This document shows positions 30,864 to 39,950 of a DNA stretch of 64,000 bases, piece by piece. Position 1 is the stretch's first letter, and every line of letters begins with the position of its first letter. Both the position numbers and the translations under genes were made by a program. The notes beneath the pieces were generated by a model. The model made no database searches. It was given only the letters and a program-made list of their open reading frames with translations, and was not told the DNA's origin. Source of the DNA: Lucinisca nassula (lineage: Eukaryota; Mollusca; Bivalvia; Lucinida; Lucinidae); the NCBI GenBank assembly GCA_963580285.1, contig CAUZLF010000747.1:186001-250000 (forward strand). The letters run 5' to 3'.

Positions 30864-30900
30864 GTTGTCTTCGTTACCTGAAAAAAAGAAAGAACAAGCG
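30864..30900 (-). other. Likely splice acceptor and short 5' UTR of the GPCR exon
   Basis: Minus strand reads tgttctttctttttttcag (30896-30878), a pyrimidine tract plus AG, followed by 14 bases and then the ATG at 30863. The matching donor and upstream exon were not identified. The (CT)n tract at 31047-31255 lies within the inferred intron. Confidence 0.6.
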
Positions 30901-31044
30901 ATATAAGAACCAATGATTTCCGGAGTATCATTCAATTACCTCGGTAGGTGAAATGAGTCTTCGACGTAACCATGAAAGTAATACATACTTCTTTAAAAAT
31001 ATCGGTTTTAGAGGCCAGACATTACACTGATTTATTGCGTTGTG

Positions 31045-31258
<214 letters not shown>

Positions 31259-31410
31259 GCTGCTATTGACAAAAATGTCTCTAAGCTGATATTTTATTCA
31301 ATGAATCGAGATCTCTGTGTGGACTTTTGCTTGATGGACACAAATTCAGCTCGTCGACACGACAGTTTGGTTTGGTAAGACCCACAACCAATGGGTGTTC
31401 AATTGCACAT

Positions 31411-31663
31411 GGCGGGAAAATTACGAAAACACGCTTATATATGTATACAAATGCATTGTAATATTTGCTGCTAAAGAACGAACATTTTAAGATGAAAAAT
31501 TGCGATATTTTTCTTATTTATGCGCCAAATACAGATTGTGGGTACACGTAAGAACCGCCTCATCGAGAAATAAGAACAATAAGGTTTACCCCCTGTACAC
31601 CCCAAATACATAAAAGTAGGGTTCAAGGGGGGCATAATGATAAAGGCATGTTTTAGTGATGAA
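31411..31663 (+). mobile_element. HpA hairpin element missing the right stem arm
   Basis: attacgaaaacacgcttata start. The left arm acacgtaagaaccgcctcat is kept, then cgagaaataagaac: the right arm is missing. The end is ggcatgttttagtgatg. Confidence 0.8.
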
Positions 31664-31864
31664 TCGGGAGGCTCAACCTTTAGTAAGACTAACATCCTTC
31701 GGAAGGGCAGAGACTTTGTTTTTTTACTGGATATCGTTTGAATCATGTAAAGAAGTATCACCTGAGTGACCACCAAAGACCCGTACCGTGTTTTATACTG
31801 ATCAATGGGAAAACTTCTGCAGTCGCATGTCAACGGCTCAAAAGCTTTTGGGATCATGAACAAT

Positions 31865-32150
31865 TCAGATTCAGAATCAGAATTGTTACTGGTGACACGT
31901 CAAATGACATTCATACACCAGGACCTGTGATATGGGAAGATTCATACACAAGGACCTGTGATATGGGAGTCCCTAGCTCTAACCAAAGAGGTAAACTTTG
32001 TTACAAGGTCATCAGCACCTTCACCCGTCAAAATAATCGAATCAGGAAGGGCATTCCAATCTCTAATGATTCTGGGGAAGAACGATTCTTTAAAAATGTC
32101 AGTTCTTGCAGTAAGGGTCTGAAACGCCAATGAATGGTGAATTCTACAGT
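31865..32150 (-). pseudogene. CR1/L2/Jockey-like LINE 3' end
   Basis: Minus-strand reading includes TARTDIFKESFFPRIIRDWN then ALPDSI, the conserved extreme C-terminus of LINE ORF2. A 3' UTR follows (ggacctgtgatatggga, duplicated; gacgtgtcaccagtaac in minus sense). It ends in an attctgattctg-type tail at 31860-31880. It closely matches the fragment at 49185-49593, so both derive from the same LINE family. Confidence 0.75.
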
Positions 32151-32251
32151 GCCTAGCTGTGGAACAAGATCAGGGGAAACAATTGTTCAAGACTGGAGTA
32201 CTTAGAGCTACTGGAACTAGGCCAGAATCTATAATAGACTACTTCAGATCG

Positions 32252-32550
32252 TCCCCGCCCATCGGGGCTTGGACAAAAATAGATTGGGTTGCATGGTGCT
32301 TCCACGCAGAGCTGAAACCAACCACACATGAGAACTGGTAAACCGTTCAGAAGGACTAACCCTACCAAGGCAAAGTAGTGTGAGTCAGACCGGCCAATTC
32401 CTTTTGGTATCATTGGATGGCAGGGCTTGAGATGTCATTTCATCTCAATGTCGGGTAAAAGTCCTACAAAATTGGAAGCAACGTCCAAAATAATCTAAAT
32501 AGTGTTGTTGGGGATGTTAAACCTCAACTCACACAAACAAACAAACAAAG
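32252..32550 (+). mobile_element. SINE-1 copy, full length
   Basis: Head gtccccgcccatcggggctt, tgaaaccaaccacacatgag, 3' end gggatgttaaacctcaactc, tail acaaacaaacaaacaaag. Confidence 0.88.
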
Positions 32551-32589
32551 CCTACTTCAGATGGTCCAAAAATAAAGGTACATGTATGT

Positions 32590-32650
32590 TGCATGTACTC
32601 AATTAGAATCGCCTCATCGAGGCGATTCTAATGAGTGCAAACAACATTCA
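32590..32650. mobile_element. Isolated variant hairpin with mirrored changes
   Basis: Arm actcaattagaatcgcctca and complement gaggcgattctaatgagtg. The same substitution (AATCGCC against GGCGATT) is present in both arms relative to canonical AACCGCC / GGCGGTT. No terminal repeats attached. Confidence 0.7.
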
Positions 32651-32657
32651 TTTTCAA

Positions 32658-32897
32658 ATTATTACGATATCACACCCATTTGACATTGCGCATTCGTTCA
32701 TGGTTCTGATGATAATGTGATATTTTGTTTTATTCTTCTTCAATATAGATTGTGGGTGCTTGTTCGAACTGCCTCCTTGAGGCGGTTCTATGCTTACCCA
32801 TATTACATGATTCGGACAAGTATTAGGGGAAATCATGTATACACCTGTAAACCCCACTTTTCTCCCTCTATGGTCGGATTTACAGGAATGTTTGAGA
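32658..32897 (+). mobile_element. HpB hairpin element, degenerate
   Basis: ttacgatatcacacccattt start, core at about 32748-32800 with a partly lost right arm, then tgtatacacctgtaaacccc and a decayed second stem. The terminal cacgtgatg is missing. Confidence 0.65.
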
Positions 32898-32904
32898 TGA
32901 GTTT

Positions 32905-33145
32905 TTTTTTTTTATTTTTTCATGTACATGTACGTCCCCGTCAACACTATTTTGGTCATTTTGGAGACGTTGCTTCTGGGTCTTTTACCCGTGGTTGAGA
33001 TAAAACGACATCTCAAGCCCTGCTGTCAGATTTACTACTAGGGACAGTCCGACTCGAATTAAGCGGCTTGCATGTACCTGTACTCATGTTCGTTCGGTTT
33101 AAGCTCTGATCGGAAGCCGAACTATTTCTCCAGGAGCGGTCATAT
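32905..33145 (-). mobile_element. SINE-1 copy, degenerate, minus strand
   Basis: Recognisable blocks cgtccccgtcaacactattt, ggtcattttggagacgttgc, gacatctcaagccctg, tactcatgttcgttcggttt and ccaggagcggtc. Confidence 0.65.
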
Positions 33146-33508
33146 TTCTTTTTGTCTGGAATTAGGGGAAAACACATGCAAGAACCATGGTATACGCGTT
33201 ATCGGTGCTACAGTTTTGCAGTAGGCGGTATAGTTTCAGCTGATTAAATACTTAAACCCATTGCAAAATATGACAGACAGAATCTTGTAGCTATTAGTTT
33301 GTTGCTGCGAATCCATTACCAATTTACATGATATAGAGGCTGTCTCAGTGGTTAATTGCATTCACAGGAAGTTTTAAAACATGTTCACGTACTGTAGTAC
33401 ATAATGCAAACGTTCTGCGGCGACTGATCCATGTCTAACCTGTTTGCCAATGCCTATTTTATGGGATATTGGGTCAAATGAAAATTAATATTTTCGTTTC
33501 CGATATGA
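33146..33508. other. No gene seen
   Basis: Unassigned DNA between a decayed SINE-1 and an HpB copy. Confidence 0.4.
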
Positions 33509-33779
33509 CATCACGTGAACAAGTCCGTGAAATGAAGACCCCCTATACCCCACTTTATATAGAGAAAACTGGGGTTTACGGGGCTAACCATTATTTTCTA
33601 ATTTTTGGCATAAGTCGTGGGTACTCGTTAGAACCGCCTCAATGAGGCGGTTCTAACGAGCACCCACAACTTATGTTTGCAGTATTTATAAGAAAAATAT
33701 CACGGATTTTCATCAGAAAAATGGCCATTTTGGAGATGTGAAAAAATGCACTATGTCGCTCGGGTCTGTTATCACAATG
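33509..33779 (-). mobile_element. HpB hairpin element, complete
   Basis: Starts CATCACGTGAACAAGTCCGT, core stem at about 33615-33672 (loop cctcaatgagg), ends gggtctgttatcacaatg. Confidence 0.9.
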
Positions 33780-34135
33780 ACAGTTTACACATGTTTAAGA
33801 TATAAGCAACTCTACGATTACATGTAAATGCGCAATACCTAACATTCAGTTAGAAATCGATTTTTAAAAAATGCAAATCTATTTTCTTTTTAAATGTCAA
33901 TATTTGTATTTGCTAATTTATTTATTTACTAATGCCACTAGGAAACCTCATTCATTTTGGCGGTTTCGACGTCAAAATATTTGGCGTTTTGATATCACAT
34001 AGTAACGTCATACATTTCATAGTGACATTCAGCCATTTTGTACACTGAAGAAAGATTAACGCCCGAAACTAGTTTGCAGTAAATTTCTTGAGTTGAGCTG
34101 ATTTTTCATCCATGTGTTGTTTATTTATTTGATTT
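33780..34135. other. No gene seen
   Basis: Unassigned AT-rich DNA. A short SINE-3-like stretch (tcactcaggtcacacgcgac, ccaaattctgcaacggagg) begins at 34136 and runs into the next HpA. Confidence 0.4.
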
Positions 34136-34223
34136 CACTCAGGTCACACGCGACGCCAAATTCTGCAACGGAGGTCACGTAAATGTGACGTTTCTCAACT
34201 CACTCCGGTTTATGCCCATCTCT

Positions 34224-34487
34224 CATCACGAAAATACGCCTATTTAATGTTGGCCTTCGAACCCAACTTTTATATAGTAAAACTGGGGTACACAGGGGTA
34301 AACTTTTTTTCCTTATTTCTCCTCTAAAATATAGAGTGTGGGTTCTCGTTAGAACCGCCTCGATGAGGCGGTTCTAACGTGTACCCACAATCTATATTTT
34401 GAGCACAATAAAAATATCACAATTATTCATCTTAAAAGTTTCTTTTTTTCGCGGTAAAATTTACAATGTATTTGTATAGGCTTGATG
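34224..34487 (-). mobile_element. HpA hairpin element
   Basis: Starts catcacgaaaatacgcctat. The core stem at about 34340-34392 is perfect (loop cctcgatgagg). The right end is degraded after tttgtataggc. It splits a SINE-3 fragment: related sequence lies immediately before (34136-34220) and again at 34630-34760. Confidence 0.85.
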
Positions 34488-34629
34488 GGAGGGTCATTTT
34501 AAATGTGATTTTCTGAACGTTATCCGGGTTTCGCTCACCTCTGATAAACGCCTGCTCTATATCTCACGTATCCCTAAAAGGAATGTAAATACGAAATCAG
34601 ACATCTTTATTTATCTATTTATTTATTTT

Positions 34630-34760
34630 CGCTCAGGTCACATGCGACGCCAAGTTCTGCAACGAAGGGTCATGCGAATGCTTTCGTCCACCTTTGATTA
34701 GGTTTTCCCAATATATCAAGTATCCTTTTAAGGACCGTAAAAACGAAGTCAAAAATGTTT
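34630..34760 (+). mobile_element. SINE-3 body fragment
   Basis: tcgctcaggtcacatgcgac, gccaagttctgcaacgaagg and tcgtccacctttgatta match the body of the SINE at 34803-35060. Confidence 0.6.
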
Positions 34761-34802
34761 AATTATTTTTATTAACCACAGGGGGTGGGGGGGGGGGGGG
34801 GA

Positions 34803-35060
34803 CGGGCCTCCGTGGCCTAGTGGTTAAGAGCGCTGACTTTTGATCATTAGGGCTCTCACCGCTGTGTTTCGAGCCTCGCTCGGGTCATATGTGAGACGCC
34901 AAGTTCTGCAACGGAAGGTCAAGTGGTTTTTCTCCGGGTATTCCGGTTTTCGCCCACCTCTGATTAACGATCGGCTCGATATGAGTGAAATAATCTTGAA
35001 AGGGCCGAAAACCAACACCCCAAAGAAAATATACCACAGGGAGACACAGGAACCCATACC
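34803..35060 (+). mobile_element. SINE-3 (tRNA-derived) copy, full length
   Basis: A tRNA-like head starts gggcctccgtggcctagtgg (A-box TGGCCTAGTGG) and contains gctgtgtttcgagcctcgct (B-box-like TTTCGAGCC). The body has gacgccaagttctgcaacgg and attaacgatcggctcgatat; the 3' end is A-rich. It is distinct from SINE-2 in head and tail. A run of G (34785-34801) precedes it. Confidence 0.8.
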
Positions 35061-35247
35061 ACGACGAAAAATACTTCCTTATTAAACTGGACATCGAAAA
35101 TATAAAATAAATAAACAAGCAAATAAATAAATAAATAAATTTGCAAAATTTTGCTATCAAGACTTGTTAAGATTAAAACTAATTTTCTTTTAAAACGCAT
35201 TTTAGTCCTTTGTTTTGATTTTCTTCCGCCAATGGCCAAAATGTGTC

Positions 35248-35527
35248 CATTGCGAAAACACGCCTATGCAAAAACATTGTAAAATTTACCACCGAAAAAT
35301 CGAAAATTTTAGATGAAAACTTGGTGATAATTTTCTTATTTCTGCTCAAAATATAGATTGTTGGTACTCGTTAGAAGCGCCTCATCGAGGCGGTTCTAAT
35401 GAATACCCACAATCTATATTTTAGAGCAGAACTAAGAAAAATAAGGTTTGCCCCTGTATACCCCAGTTTTACTATATTAAAGTGGAGTTCAAGGGGCGTC
35501 GTAATTTTATAAGCGTGTATTAATAAT
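35248..35527 (+). mobile_element. HpA hairpin element
   Basis: cattgcgaaaacacgcctat start, core stem about 35367-35418 with one arm mismatch, second stem ccccagttttactatattaa, and a degraded end (ataagcgtgtattaat). Confidence 0.85.
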
Positions 35528-35655
35528 TTTAAAAACTGGTTGTTGTAAATCATTTACTCTGCTCAGGTGCAGGTATCTGATCAGGGTCTACACTGTTTCC
35601 CTAATGCACAATTATTTAATGCCTAAATGAAACAGTCTAAATCTCCGTTCAGGAT

Positions 35656-35690
35656 AATTTTAATTTTATAGGCGTGTTTTCCCGATGCTT
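35656..35690 (+). mobile_element. HpA terminal fragment
   Basis: The 3' end only: attttataggcgtgttttcc then cgatg. Confidence 0.6.
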
Positions 35691-36290
35691 TAAATGTCCC
35701 TTTTCAACAGTTTCAAATATGGTCTTAATTTAATTATTTTATTGCAAATAACACAAATTAACTTACCTTATCTTAAAGACATCCATACGATGCTCAGAAC
35801 TGACAAAATATCGGAAATATATTAATAAAGCGCCAAAGCAATAGTATACAAGCAAACAGCTTACTTAAGAAAATGATCAATGACGCTTTCCAGCCAGCCT
35901 CTGCATTTAACTATCAAACTACTGATTCTGTTTCGCTGCTGCAGACGAAATGATACAGTGTTGAAGCCGTATTGGTCTTTTAAGATGTCAACAGGGTGTG
36001 GGCGAGCGCAAAAAAATGGGGGTTCTAATATCCAATAAAACATTCCTACCTGTATTATATGTAAGCAGACACCTTTGGGATAATAAAAATGTGAACACAG
36101 TACAAACTGTATAGTTTTGATGTCTTCGCCATTTTTGAAAACCGAATTTGGGGACGCTCAATATATGATGTTTCTTACTAAAGGTAGTTTCACTAACTAG
36201 TTTTGCTGTAAATTAACATTGTAACGCCACCTTCAGGACTGTTAGGCAATGAACAGAAACTGATACAATTACCTCACACCTCAAAGCAAC
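35691..36290. other. Repeat-poor interval; one possible minus-strand exon inside
   Basis: About 600 bases free of the families seen elsewhere, which is unusual for this window. It contains the candidate exon at 35861-36043. Confidence 0.45.
35861..36052 (-). CDS. Possible internal exon of an unrecognised minus-strand gene
   Basis: Minus-strand open frame containing FYWILEPPFFCARPHPVDIL and then SFRLQQRNRISSLIVKCRGW, with protein-like composition. It is preceded by an acceptor-like tacatataatacag/gtagg (near 36055) and followed by a donor-like cttaa/gtaagct (near 35863). The family is not recognised, and no neighbouring exon was found. It is worth listing only because the interval is not repetitive and both splice-like signals are present. 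Confidence 0.25.
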   Translation of the reverse strand, partial: QVGMFYWILEPPFFCARPHPVDILKDQYGFNTVSFRLQQRNRISSLIVKCRGWLESVIDHFLK

Positions 36291-36299
36291 GTCTCCAAA

Positions 36300-36605
36300 A
36301 AGCCTCCGCCCATAGGGGCTTGAAGAAATATATTGGCTGCACGATGCTTCCACGCAGAGCTGAATCCGGCCCGCACACTAGTACTGGTAAACCGCTTAGA
36401 GGATCTAAGCCTGTACAGGAACCGCGGTGCGAGGCGGACCGTCCATGCTAATAAACCCTATTGGTTTCATTGGGCGACAGGGCTTGAGATGTCATTTCAT
36501 CTCAATGTCGGGTACAAGTCCCACGAAATTGGAAGCAACGTCTCCAAAATGACCTTTACAGTGTTGACGGGGACGTTAAACCTCAAATCAAACGAACAAA
36601 CAAAG
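36300..36605 (+). mobile_element. SINE-1 copy, full length, with extra 3' tail copy
   Basis: Head cctccgcccataggggctt, cgcacactagtactggtaaa, 3' end ggggacgttaaacctcaaat. A second copy of the last 60 bases (aacgtcaccaaaatgacatt to ttaaacctcaaattagcc) follows at 36605-36665, so the 3' module is duplicated. Confidence 0.88.
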
Positions 36606-36832
36606 CAACGTCACCAAAATGACATTTATAGTATTGACGGGGACGTTAAACCTCAAATTAGCCAACCAACCAACCAAAGGGAAGGAAACATAAAATAACG
36701 TACCTATATGAAATTTAACAAGCGGAGAGAAAAAAGAATAGTTACTTTTCAAAAGAATGGCCAAATGGTTATCCAAAATAAAACTACAGTGAAATTCCGC
36801 TATTAAGACCACCTAATATTCAGACTACAGCT

Positions 36833-37112
36833 CATTACGAAAATACGCCTATATAATTTTGACCCCCTTGAATCCCACTTTTATATAGTAAAACTGGGGT
36901 TTCCGGGGTATACCTTATTTTTCTTATTTCTGCTCGAAAATATAGATTGTGGGTATTCGTTAGCACCGCCTCGATGAGGCGGTTCTAACGAGTGCCCACA
37001 ATCTTTACTTTGACCAGAAATAAGAAAAAATATCACAATTTTTCATCATAAAATTTTCATTTTTTCGGCGATAAAGGTGGCAATGTATTTGTATAGGCAT
37101 GTTTTCGTAATG
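36833..37112 (-). mobile_element. HpA hairpin element, complete
   Basis: cattacgaaaatacgcctat start, core stem about 36948-37000 (loop cctcgatgagg), end aggcatgttttcgtaatg. Confidence 0.9.
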
Positions 37113-37189
37113 TGCTTTTAAAAGTTTATTGAGAAGATTTTAGTTATTCTGTCTTAGTGTTATCCACACCAAGTGTCTCCGCATAAAAA

Positions 37190-37255
37190 AAAAAACTTTT
37201 GGGTCTGTTCAAAAGTGGTCTAAAAGACCACTTTTGAACAGTCCCAAAGGTGGTC
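37190..37255. repeat. Short palindrome
   Basis: ttttgggtctgttcaaaagtgg is followed by its complement ccacttttgaacagtcccaaa, a 50-base near-perfect inverted repeat centred near 37222. Confidence 0.8.
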
Positions 37256-37399
37256 TTAATATAGGAATTTTACTGAATATTAGCAATACATGCAAAAGCA
37301 ACTATATCAGTAATATACCACAACAGAAGAACAGCCTGGGAACGGTAAGTAAAGAGTTTACCACCGGTGGTGTTTGTGGGGTCGTGGGGGTGGGGTGGG

Positions 37400-37500
37400 G
37401 GCATAAATCGCTCTTACGTTGCCACAGTCCCCGCCCTTGGTTATGTCGTGGCTTAGACAAATAGCTTGTTCAGTCCGCATGTAGGCTCTCTAACTCGTCA
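37400..37500 (-). mobile_element. Fragment of the DIRS-like terminal repeat
   Basis: On the minus strand it reads catgcggactgaacaagc, atttgtctaagccacga, which matches the start of the terminal direct repeats at 53313 and 60053. It shows that the terminal-repeat sequence is dispersed. Confidence 0.6.
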
Positions 37501-37503
37501 GTG

Positions 37504-37769
37504 TATCACGTGAACAAGTCCCTGACATGAACACCCCTTAACACCATTTTATATAGAGAAAACTGGGGTTTTTAAGGAGGTATACATTATGTTAACTTCT
37601 GGTCCATTACATTGGCTTTGGGTACTCAACAAGGCGGTTCTAACGAACATCCGCAACCTTTGTTGAGAGTATAAATAAGAAAACTATTACCAGTTTTCAT
37701 CAGGTAAATTACCAGTTTAGGGGTATGAAAGTTATCAATTTATCAAAATGACGTGTTAGTATGGTAATG
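37504..37769 (-). mobile_element. HpB hairpin element missing the left stem arm
   Basis: atcacgtgaacaagtccctg start. Where the left arm should be, the sequence reads tgggtactcaacaaggcgg, keeping only the right arm (ggcggttctaacgaac). The end is tgttagtatggtaatg. Confidence 0.8.
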
Positions 37770-37825
37770 GCAAAATCTCCAGGCTGTTCTCATACTAGAT
37801 GACACTGGGTGAGCAAACACATATC

Positions 37826-38402
37826 AACAAGTCCAAGTAATGAGCACCCTTCTAAAACCCGCTTTATGTAGAGAAAACTGAGGTGTAAACACAACACTTC
37901 TTAATTATACTGCAAGACATAGGTTGCAGGTACTCGTAAGAACCGCCTCAGTGAGGCGGTTCTAACAAGAACCAAAAACATACGTTTGGAGCATATATTG
38001 TGTATAAGAAGAATATCACATTTTTATCAGAAAAAATGACCGTTTTATAGGCTTTGTTTGTTTGTTTGATTTGAGATTTAACGTCCCCGTCAACACTGTA
38101 AAGGTCATTTTGGAGACGTTGCTTCCAATTTTGTAGGACTTTTACCCGACATTGAGATGAAATGACATCTCAAGCCCTGTCGCCCAATGAAACCAATATG
38201 GTTTATTAGCATGGACGGTCTGCCTCGCACCGCGGTTCCTGGACAGGCTTTGATCCTCTAAGCGGTTTACCAGTACTAGTGTGCGGGCGTGATTCAGCTC
38301 TGCGTGGAAGCATCATGCAGCCCATATATTTCTTCAAGCCCCTATGGGCGGGGGCTAAATCCGTTTTATAGGCATGTAAGGGTGAACTATATCACACGGA
38401 TG
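37826..38402 (-). mobile_element. HpB hairpin element split by a SINE-1
   Basis: Left part 37826-38052 (core stem about 37925-37980, loop cctcagtgagg) and right part 38361-38402 (gttttataggcatgtaag, cacacggatgtgtt), interrupted by the SINE at 38053-38360. Confidence 0.85.
38053..38360 (-). mobile_element. SINE-1 copy with a 13-bp target-site duplication
   Basis: Minus-strand, about 308 bp. The host word ccgttttataggc is present at 38040-38052 and again at 38361-38373, a clean 13-bp target duplication. This fixes the SINE-1 borders: the 5' head begins just before agcccccgcccataggggct (plus sense of the SINE) and the 3' end is the caaacaaacaaac tail. Confidence 0.93.
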
Positions 38403-38405
38403 TGT

Positions 38406-38696
38406 TCTTCACGTGAACAAGTCCGTGAAATAAAGACCCCCCCCCCACCCCCTAACCCCTACTTTATATGGAGGAAACTGCAGTTTAAGGGGGTAAACAT
38501 TATTTTCCCTATTTCTGCTCCAAAACATAGGTTGTGGGTACTCGTTAGAACCACCTCATTGAGGCGGTCCTAACGAGCACCCACAACCTATATTTAGAGT
38601 AAAGATAAGAAAAATATCACAAGTTTTCATCAGAAAAAAAACACCTTTTTGAGGTCTGAAAAATGCATTATATCACAAGGATGTGTTATCGTAATG
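38406..38696 (-). mobile_element. HpB hairpin element, complete
   Basis: tcacgtgaacaagtccgtga start directly after the truncated end of the previous HpB. A poly-C insertion lies near 38440. Core stem about 38535-38592 (one G:T-type change), end aggatgtgttatcgtaatg. Confidence 0.88.
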
Positions 38697-38724
38697 TATC
38701 GTAATCACATCATGCAGCTTAACA

Positions 38725-38905
38725 GGTCACTGTACTGACCACCCCTGTAAATATGTTCTATAAAAGGGTTATCCCCACTTTATATAGAGAAAACAGAGCT
38801 TTACAGGCCTATAATTATTTTTTTTCTTTCTTTTGCTCAAAACCAAAGATTGTGGGTAGTCGTAAGAAACGTCATACCACATGTTTGCACTAAAAATTAG
38901 AAGAA
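38725..38905 (-). mobile_element. HpB core fragment
   Basis: ccccactttatatagagaaa, ttttgctcaaaaccaaagat, gtgggtagtcgtaagaaac. The stem and right end are lost. Confidence 0.55.
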
Positions 38906-38956
38906 AAATGTAAACATAAAAAATAAAATAAAATAAATAAAAAAATAGAATAAAAT

Positions 38957-39238
38957 AAAATACGAAAACACGCCTATACAAATACAAGTACAGTGTAAAT
39001 CCTTCCGCCGAAAAAAATAAGATGAAAAATGCGATATTTTTCTTATTTCTGCTCAAAACATAGATCGGCACTCGCAGAAGCGCCTCGTCGAGGCGGTTCG
39101 AACGAGTGCCCACACTCTATGTTTTAAAGCATAAATAAGAAAAATAAAGTTTACCCCTGTAAACCCCATTTTTACTATATAATAGTAGTTCAAGGGGATC
39201 AAAATTATATTGGCATGTTTTCGTGATGGTATAGAAAC
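38957..39238 (+). mobile_element. HpA hairpin element
   Basis: atacgaaaacacgcctatac start, core about 39060-39115 with a shortened left arm (cactcgcagaagcgcc), second stem ccccatttttactatataat, end ggcatgttttcgtgatg. Confidence 0.85.
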
Positions 39239-39242
39239 ATGT

Positions 39243-39535
39243 ACTTGTAGATGGTTTGCTTTGTGGTTTACCCGTCAACACCTTTAAGGTCATTTTGGAG
39301 CCGGTGCTTCCAATTTTGTAGGGCTTTTACCTGACACTGAGAAGATATGACATTTCAAGCCCTGCCACCCATATGGTTTATATGCGTGGACGGTCCTATT
39401 CGCACGACTTTGCCTGGGCAGGCGTAGACCTCCTAAGCGGTTTACCAGTACTCATTTGCGGTTGGTTTAAGTTCTGTGTGGAAGCATCACACAGCCCAAT
39501 CTTTTTTCTCAAACCCTCGATGGGTGGGGGCCCTA
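39243..39535 (-). mobile_element. SINE-1 copy, degenerate, minus strand
   Basis: cgtcaacacctttaaggtca, ttacctgacactgagaagat, ggtttaccagtactcatttg, aaccctcgatgggtgggggc. Confidence 0.8.
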
Positions 39536-39950
39536 CTTATGATAATGGATTATTCAGCGCAATTAATGTGGGTTGGTTTCAAATTATATGGGTGTGGGGT
39601 TTGTTTTGTGAGTAGTAAGTTTGTTAAAAATGTAAGTACTTTCAGTAAGATCAGACGCCGCGATCTAGGTCTAAACTGCTTGACAATGTCCCGAGGGCCG
39701 CTAGGCATATATGAGTTAATTATTATAACGGAATCCATGCGATAATTTAATTGTACTTGAAATTACAGGAAACGAGTAATTAAAACATCTTTGGCAGATG
39801 GCGCTAGTTTATATATTATTTATCTATTTTTTTTTATAGTTTTACCTGTATAAAACAAGCACCTAAGGAATGATTAAAATATGCTTGCTTCCAGCCAGGT
39901 GCTTGCTTAAATGCATTGAATGCGTTTGCGTCTTTCGGGAACTGAATTTG
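39536..39950. other. No gene seen
   Basis: Unassigned DNA. The only structured part is an attenuated copy of tttcgggaactgaattt just before the next SINE-1, resembling the array word atcgggaactgaaacag. Confidence 0.4.

Noticed and set aside
34803..34880. A functional tRNA gene
   Set aside because: Same reason: a tRNA-derived SINE-3 head with a degenerate acceptor stem.
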